A program made the position numbers and the translations under genes. The notes beneath the pieces are model-generated. The model ran no database searches. It was given only the letters and a program-made list of their open reading frames with translations, and had not been told where the DNA came from. DNA of 8,873 bases. Origin: CAZYTO01 sp964650405 (GTDB lineage: Bacteria; Acidobacteriota; Thermoanaerobaculia; Gp7-AA8). The number at the start of each line of letters is the position of its first letter. Positions within the stretch are counted from its first letter, which is position 1. Positions 5,535 to 8,873 of the stretch are shown here, piece by piece. The stretch is from the NCBI GenBank assembly GCA_964650405.1, contig CAZYTO010000248.1, positions 1 through 8,873 on the forward strand. Reading direction: 5' to 3'.

Positions 5535-7193
5535 CTAACTCTCCTCCGCCAGCCGCCGCTCGTGCGCCATGAGCACGTCGCCGACGGTCACGACGCCGAT
5601 CACGCGTGCCGGATCGCTGCGCTCGACGACCGGCAGTTCCTGCACGCGCTCCCGGACCATGTGATCGGCGGCATCCCGCAGGGTCGAATCGGTGAAGACC
5701 ACCGCCTCGGCGGAAACATGCTGAATGTTCGGAGCAGTCGCGGAGTAGACGTCCCGCACATGGACCTGGTCGAGATAGTCCGCCGCGTACTCCGTCGGGA
5801 CGCGCACGCCGCGCCGGGCCAGCTTCTCGGTCATGATCGTGTTGCGCATCAACAGCGCCGAGACGAGATAACCGGCGGTGCAGCCGCCCAGCAGCGGCAA
5901 CAGCCCCAGCGGCTGCAGCGTCGTTTCGAACGCGAAGACGACCGAGGCCAGCAGCGCCCGCGAGGCGCCGGCGAACATCGCCGCCATCCCCACCAGGCCG
6001 CAGATCCGTGCATCGATGCCGGCGTGCGGAAACGCGGCTTCGAGCACTTCACCGAGGAACACCCCGGTGCCGCCGCCGATGGTGAAGAGCGGCGCCAGCG
6101 TACCGCCGGACGTGCCGCTGCCGAGGGAGATCGACCAGGAGAGAAACTTCATCACGCTCAGGAAGAGCACCGCCTCGCCGACCATGCGGCCGGAGAGGAA
6201 GTCCTCAATGTTGGTATAGCCGACGCCGAGCGTACGCGGCGCGAAGATGCCCACCACGCCGACGGCGATGCCGCCGAGGGCCGGCCACCACATCCAGTGA
6301 ATGGGCAGCTTCTCGAACAGGTCTTCGATCCAGTAGACGGCCCTGGTGACGTAGACCGACACGTAGCCGATGAAGGCTCCGAGGATCGTGTAGACGACGA
6401 GCGCCGGGCCGCTCGGCTGCGCGAGGTGCGGCATCGCGAAGATCGGGTCCGTGCCGGCGAAGGCCATGCGCACGGCCGTGGCCGTGGCGCTGGCCAGCGC
6501 CACGGGAACGAGCGACCGCGGCCGGAACTCGAAGAGCAGCAGTTCCACCGCCAGCAGGACGGCGGACACAGGCGAGCCGAACGTCGCCGCCATGCCTGCC
6601 GCCGCGCCCGCTGCCAGGAGGATCTTTCGCTCCGATGCCGTCGTCTTCCAGATCTGGCCGAGGAGCGAGCCGAGCGCGCCGCCCGTGGCGATGATCGGCC
6701 CTTCTGCGCCGAACGGGCCACCCGTTCCGATGGAGATGGCCGCCGAGAGCGGCTTGAGAAACGTCACCCGCGCCGGAATGCGGCTCTCGTTCAGCAGTAC
6801 GTTCTCCATCGCTTCGGGGATACCGTGGCCACGGATCGCTTTCGATCCGTAGCGGGCCATCAGTCCGACGACGCCGCCGCCGATGACCGGGATGGCGATG
6901 ACGGCCATCCAGCTCAGGTGATGTCCGGCCGGCGAGACGAACGACCGGGAGACGCGGCCGTAGAAGCTGATGTTGGTGATCAGCCCGATCAGCGCCTGCA
7001 GGGCCTGGGCGATGAACCCGGCCGCGACGGCCAGCAGGACCGACCAGACGCAGAGGAGGACGACGCGGCCGTCGATGAGGGTGCGCTCGAGCGGCACGCG
7101 GGCGTTGGCGAGCGCGTCGCCAGCCTCGGGAGCAACCGGCAAACCTTCCGCCGTGGCGCCATGTTCGATCTCGAGCTCGGGGTCACGATGCAT
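5535..7193 (-). CDS. CLC-family chloride channel/transporter with C-terminal CBS domain
   Basis: 552 aa from ATG at 7193. Many hydrophobic helices span about residues 44-455. Three CLC selectivity motifs are present: GHGIPE (122-127), FGAEGP (161-166, gating Glu164) and GGTLAP (363-368). A CBS domain follows (about 477-543, ending in VIGVVTVGDVL). Aligned by eye to E. coli ClC-ec1, Ser107 is His123, the internal proton Glu203 is Leu218 and central Tyr445 is Met454 (NTIMTEKLARRG). Loss of the proton glutamate favours passive anion conduction over 2Cl-/H+ exchange, though that is inference. The frame also allows a TTG start at 7232, adding 13 residues. I prefer 7193 because a -10-like TATGCT lies at 7222-7217, downstream of that TTG. 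It lies behind marR on the same strand with an 82-base gap. Confidence 0.93.
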   Translation of the reverse strand: MHRDPELEIEHGATAEGLPVAPEAGDALANARVPLERTLIDGRVVLLCVWSVLLAVAAGFIAQALQALIGLITNISFYGRVSRSFVSPAGHHLSWMAVIAIPVIGGGVVGLMARYGSKAIRGHGIPEAMENVLLNESRIPARVTFLKPLSAAISIGTGGPFGAEGPIIATGGALGSLLGQIWKTTASERKILLAAGAAAGMAATFGSPVSAVLLAVELLLFEFRPRSLVPVALASATATAVRMAFAGTDPIFAMPHLAQPSGPALVVYTILGAFIGYVSVYVTRAVYWIEDLFEKLPIHWMWWPALGGIAVGVVGIFAPRTLGVGYTNIEDFLSGRMVGEAVLFLSVMKFLSWSISLGSGTSGGTLAPLFTIGGGTGVFLGEVLEAAFPHAGIDARICGLVGMAAMFAGASRALLASVVFAFETTLQPLGLLPLLGGCTAGYLVSALLMRNTIMTEKLARRGVRVPTEYAADYLDQVHVRDVYSATAPNIQHVSAEAVVFTDSTLRDAADHMVRERVQELPVVERSDPARVIGVVTVGDVLMAHERRLAEES

Positions 7194-7216
7194 TCGAATG
7201 GGTTCCCATGCGTAGG

Positions 7217-7222
7217 AGCATA
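7217..7222 (-). promoter_or_regulatory. Putative -10 box for the CLC gene
   Basis: On the minus strand this reads TATGCT (four of six matches to TATAAT) in the context GTTATGCTCC. It would place the start of transcription near 7210, about 17 bases before the ATG at 7193. No good -35 is visible, so the call rests on one box and its spacing. Confidence 0.3.
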
Positions 7223-7235
7223 ACACTCCCAACCT

Positions 7236-7254
7236 GGTCGCCCTTCCGACGACC
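7236..7254. repeat. Small inverted repeat between marR and CLC genes
   Basis: GGTCG (7236-7240) and CGACC (7250-7254) are perfect complements across a 9-base loop. The hairpin would be only 5 bp with no T-run, so it is a weak candidate for a terminator, attenuator or operator. The rest of the gap 7194-7275 holds only the putative -10 box. Confidence 0.3.
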
Positions 7255-7275
7255 GTCAGCCCTCCAGCGAGCGTT

Positions 7276-7773
7276 TCAGCTCTTCCTGCGCGGCGCCGGC
7301 TTCTTCGGAGGTTCCACGCCGTCTTCGAAGAGCATCGGCGCGGCGCCCTGTTCGGCGCCCATTTCGGCGAGGACCCAGTCGAACGTCTCCGCGAAGCGGT
7401 GGCGGTCGGTGGAGGTCATGCGCTCGAGGACGTCGATGAGCTGCTGCTGGGCCACGGGCGGTGCCTTCTGCAGCAGTGCGCGGCCCGACTTCGTGAGGTT
7501 GAGGACCAGTCGGCGGGCATCGCGCGAGTCGCGGTCGCGCGAGACGAATCCGGCGTCGACGAGACGGGTCACGACGACCGAGACGGAGCTCTGGTCGGTG
7601 GACGTGCGCGCGGCGAGCTCGTTCAGCGACAGAGCCGGCGTCCGGCCCAGCTCGTGCAGCACGAAGAGCTGCGCGCCGGAGAGTCCGACGTCACGCTGGG
7701 CCGCGCGGTCGGCCAGCCGGAGCAGGCGTACGAGTTTTCGTACCGCATCCAGAATGCGCTGGGTATCGGTCAT
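7276..7773 (-). CDS. MarR-family transcriptional regulator
   Basis: 165 aa. Typical MarR layout: an N-terminal dimerisation helix (5-28), then a winged helix with LSGAQLFVLHELG (31-43), recognition-helix region TDQSSVSVVVTRL (59-71) and wing RDSRDARRL (81-89) carrying the conserved Asp-x-Arg pattern, then C-terminal dimerisation helices (about 108-140). The tail is basic and proline-rich (PPKKPAPRRKS, 155-165). There are no cysteines, so redox sensing by Cys, as in OhrR, is excluded. The ATG at 7773 faces a divergent gene across 67 bases, the usual arrangement for a MarR repressor controlling itself and its divergent neighbour. It may also affect the downstream CLC gene. The ligand cannot be told from sequence. 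Confidence 0.92.
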   Translation of the reverse strand: MTDTQRILDAVRKLVRLLRLADRAAQRDVGLSGAQLFVLHELGRTPALSLNELAARTSTDQSSVSVVVTRLVDAGFVSRDRDSRDARRLVLNLTKSGRALLQKAPPVAQQQLIDVLERMTSTDRHRFAETFDWVLAEMGAEQGAAPMLFEDGVEPPKKPAPRRKS

Positions 7774-7793
7774 GGGATGATTGGACTGCGTGC

Positions 7794-7799
7794 TATCCT
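7794..7799 (+). promoter_or_regulatory. Putative -10 box for the divergent 176-aa gene
   Basis: TATCCT in the context GCTATCCTG, resembling the GC-TA-N3-T form of the other two plus-strand boxes in this window. Transcription would start near 7806, leaving a leader of about 35 bases. No -35 at proper spacing was found. Confidence 0.3.
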
Positions 7800-7818
7800 G
7801 ACGAAACTTTTCCTCAGG
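7797..7818. promoter_or_regulatory. Candidate MarR operator (CCTGA-N12-TCAGG)
   Basis: CCTGA at 7797-7801 and TCAGG at 7814-7818 form a perfect 5-bp dyad over 22 bases in the marR/176-aa divergent gap, and overlap the putative -10 at 7794. MarR proteins usually bind dyads of about this size between divergent genes. With only 5 bp matched, chance cannot be excluded. Confidence 0.3.
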
Positions 7819-7840
7819 TCAAGGGTTTTCTTCAAGAGAG

Positions 7841-8371
7841 ATGCGTGATCCCCAGTCACCGGCCGGGCCTCCGGAAGCAACGGATGAGCGCTCGGTCGCG
7901 CGCAAGTACGGCCTCCGCGAGCTCGTCTTCCCCGACCGCGAGCAGCTCAAGATGCTCCACGAGTATCTCGCGCACGCCATCGAGCTTCATCGCAGCGGAC
8001 CGGTGCCGAAAACCGCCGTGGTGGTCCTGCTGGAGTATCTGCAGGGAACGGTGAACCGGCAGCACATCACCAAGTCGCCCCTCATGACGTCCGCGGAGTT
8101 CGACCTCCTGCAGTCGCCGTACTACCTCGTCACGCGCGCCATGGCCAAGATTGCCCGCGACACCCAGGACACGGTGCCGCCGGGCACGATGTACCAGTCG
8201 GCCTACGCGTCCCTGGGCACGTTCATGGAGCTGTTGCGCAGCCTGCTCGACCCCGGCTGCTACTGGTTGCGGCTCAAGACGATTCCGGACGGCGTCGTGG
8301 AGCAGATGGAGCTGCTCCGCCTCTTCGTGCAGCGCCTGCCAGAGCAGCGAAGCAAAGGCCGCGCGATGTGA
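7841..8371 (+). CDS. Hypothetical protein, divergent from marR
   Basis: 176 aa; no family recognised. The sequence looks soluble and mainly helical, with no signal peptide or strong membrane helix. Noticeable stretches are LKMLHEYLAHAIELHRSG (about 34-51), AVVVLLEYLQGTVNRQHI (about 58-75), TMYQSAYASLGTFMELLRSLL (about 115-135), and the only Cys in PGCYW (137-141). The sequence is coherent throughout and its base use resembles its neighbours, so it is probably a real gene. The ATG at 7841 follows GAGAG directly, which is too close for a normal ribosome binding site; no better start exists in frame. Its head-to-head position with marR suggests it is the gene that regulator controls. Function unknown. 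Confidence 0.72.
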   Translation: MRDPQSPAGPPEATDERSVARKYGLRELVFPDREQLKMLHEYLAHAIELHRSGPVPKTAVVVLLEYLQGTVNRQHITKSPLMTSAEFDLLQSPYYLVTRAMAKIARDTQDTVPPGTMYQSAYASLGTFMELLRSLLDPGCYWLRLKTIPDGVVEQMELLRLFVQRLPEQRSKGRAM

Positions 8372-8373
8372 GC

Positions 8374-8379
8374 TAGAAT
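8374..8379 (+). promoter_or_regulatory. Putative -10 box for the 71-aa gene
   Basis: TAGAAT (five of six matches to TATAAT) in the context AGCTAGAATG, three bases after the stop of the 176-aa gene. Transcription would start near 8386, about 27 bases before the ATG at 8413. This suggests the small gene has its own promoter and is not only read through from upstream. Confidence 0.4.
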
Positions 8380-8412
8380 GCTCGCACGGTCCCCGGTTCG
8401 GTAGATGTAACG

Positions 8413-8628
8413 ATGGCGCGTTATTTACAGCGGATCTCTCTCCGCCCGTACACCGACGCCGATGTGTGGACAGGCTGGGAGCTCGAAGGGCGCGAAGGCG
8501 AGATCGAAGGTCTCGTGCTGGCCGACTCGCTTCCTCCCGGTGAGCTGGAGCGCCTCGGCGTGACGGAGTTCAACCACATTCCTGCCGAGTACCTCGAAGC
8601 GGGCGAGTTCCTGCCGAAGCAGAAGTAG
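8413..8628 (+). CDS. Small acidic hypothetical protein
   Basis: 71 aa; no family recognised. It is soluble and acidic, with no Cys and no signal peptide: MARYLQRISLRPYTDAD at the start, a Glu/Gly-rich middle (WELEGREGEIEGLVLADSLPPGELERLG, about 22-49) and an end in EFLPKQK. A separate upstream -10 box (8374) and coding-like composition support a real gene, but the short length keeps confidence moderate. Its last 59 bases overlap the opposite-strand tail of the TPR fragment; this one is the more convincing coding frame in the overlap. Function unknown. Confidence 0.55.
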   Translation: MARYLQRISLRPYTDADVWTGWELEGREGEIEGLVLADSLPPGELERLGVTEFNHIPAEYLEAGEFLPKQK

Positions 8629-8873
8629 CATCGCTGTGACTGCCGTGGGGTTGCCCGGCGTTTTCCTTCCACGCGCCACGTTCGAAAACGTACCGAACGG
8701 CGATGGCGGCGAAGCCCGTCTGCGAGGTCATGCCTGCGCCAGCGGGCAATGCGCCGATCGAGTTACGTTCATCCACGACGGCTTTAGCCCGCTGGTCTTG
8801 TCCCAGTTGCAGGTAAGCGTTCGTGAGGAAGTCCAGCTCGCGCTCGCGCGCCGCGATCGTGGCCGGATTGGCC
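8570..8873 (-). pseudogene. Probable TPR-protein 3' remnant, open at the right edge
   Basis: The minus-strand frame is open from the window edge (8872) and runs 100 codons to a stop at 8570. Its first part reads LDFLTNAYLQLGQDQRAKAVV and, some 30 residues later, FAAIAVRYVFERGAWKENAG. This resembles the helical repeats of tetratricopeptide proteins, where AYLQLGQ-x4-A and RYALERG-W phrases are common. After about 8650 the sequence turns into low-quality Ser/Thr/Arg-rich protein and runs antisense into the end of the 71-aa gene, with no natural TPR C-terminus. I therefore read it as a truncated or decaying gene, though an intact upstream gene with an odd tail is possible because only the end is visible. 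A GTG at 8776 is an internal codon, not a convincing start. Confidence 0.5.

Noticed and set aside
5436..7223. 595-codon open frame on the plus strand opposite the CLC gene
   Set aside because: Arg/His/Asp-rich nonsense protein, antisense to a gene with clear CLC motifs; a shadow caused by high GC.
7194..7232. TTG start adding 13 residues to the CLC protein
   Set aside because: It lies upstream of the -10-like TATGCT and adds no recognisable sequence; kept only as an alternative.
7236..7254. Intrinsic terminator after marR
   Set aside because: Only a 5-bp stem with no following U-tract on the minus strand.

Overview
The window is GC-rich, densely coded bacterial chromosome. Protein style, GTG/TTG starts, weak or absent Shine-Dalgarno sequences, upstream GCTANNNT-type -10 boxes and short heptamer arrays between genes would fit a soil bacterium such as an acidobacterium (Vicinamibacteria-like). 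That placement is an inference from style, not from a marker gene. No rRNA, tRNA, CRISPR array, transposase or phage gene was seen.

Layout. (1) 1-2348, plus strand: the 3' part of a gene for a coiled-coil protein with a hydrophobic segment, coupled by a one-base stop/start overlap to an AAA+ ATPase. The ATPase has one intact AAA module at its C-terminus and a probable decayed AAA module at its N-terminus. (2) 2481-4453, plus strand: a Cys-rich V4R/DUF2378-like protein whose stop overlaps (ATGA) the start of a three-domain persulfide dioxygenase-rhodanese enzyme with CstB architecture, a likely sulfide/persulfide detoxification pair. (3) 4515-7773, minus strand: a cyclic-nucleotide-binding/DUF1003 membrane protein, a CLC-family anion channel or transporter with a C-terminal CBS domain, and a MarR-family regulator. 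(4) 7841-8628, plus strand, divergent from marR: two proteins of unknown function (176 and 71 aa). (5) The right edge holds, on the minus strand, what looks like the 3' remnant of a TPR protein gene that runs into the 71-aa gene from the opposite strand.

The three gaps 2346-2480, 4454-4514 and 5400-5534 each carry tandem 7-base repeats (ACGANCA-like or AACCACT/AACCACC). Such arrays are absent from the gaps around marR and the small genes. They look like short tandemly repeated repetitive (STRR-type) sequences and explain most non-coding DNA here.

The best candidates for undescribed biology are the V4R-like/persulfide dioxygenase pair, the coiled-coil/tandem-AAA pair, and the heptamer arrays, one of which would give a GG-rich RNA just after the CLC stop codon.
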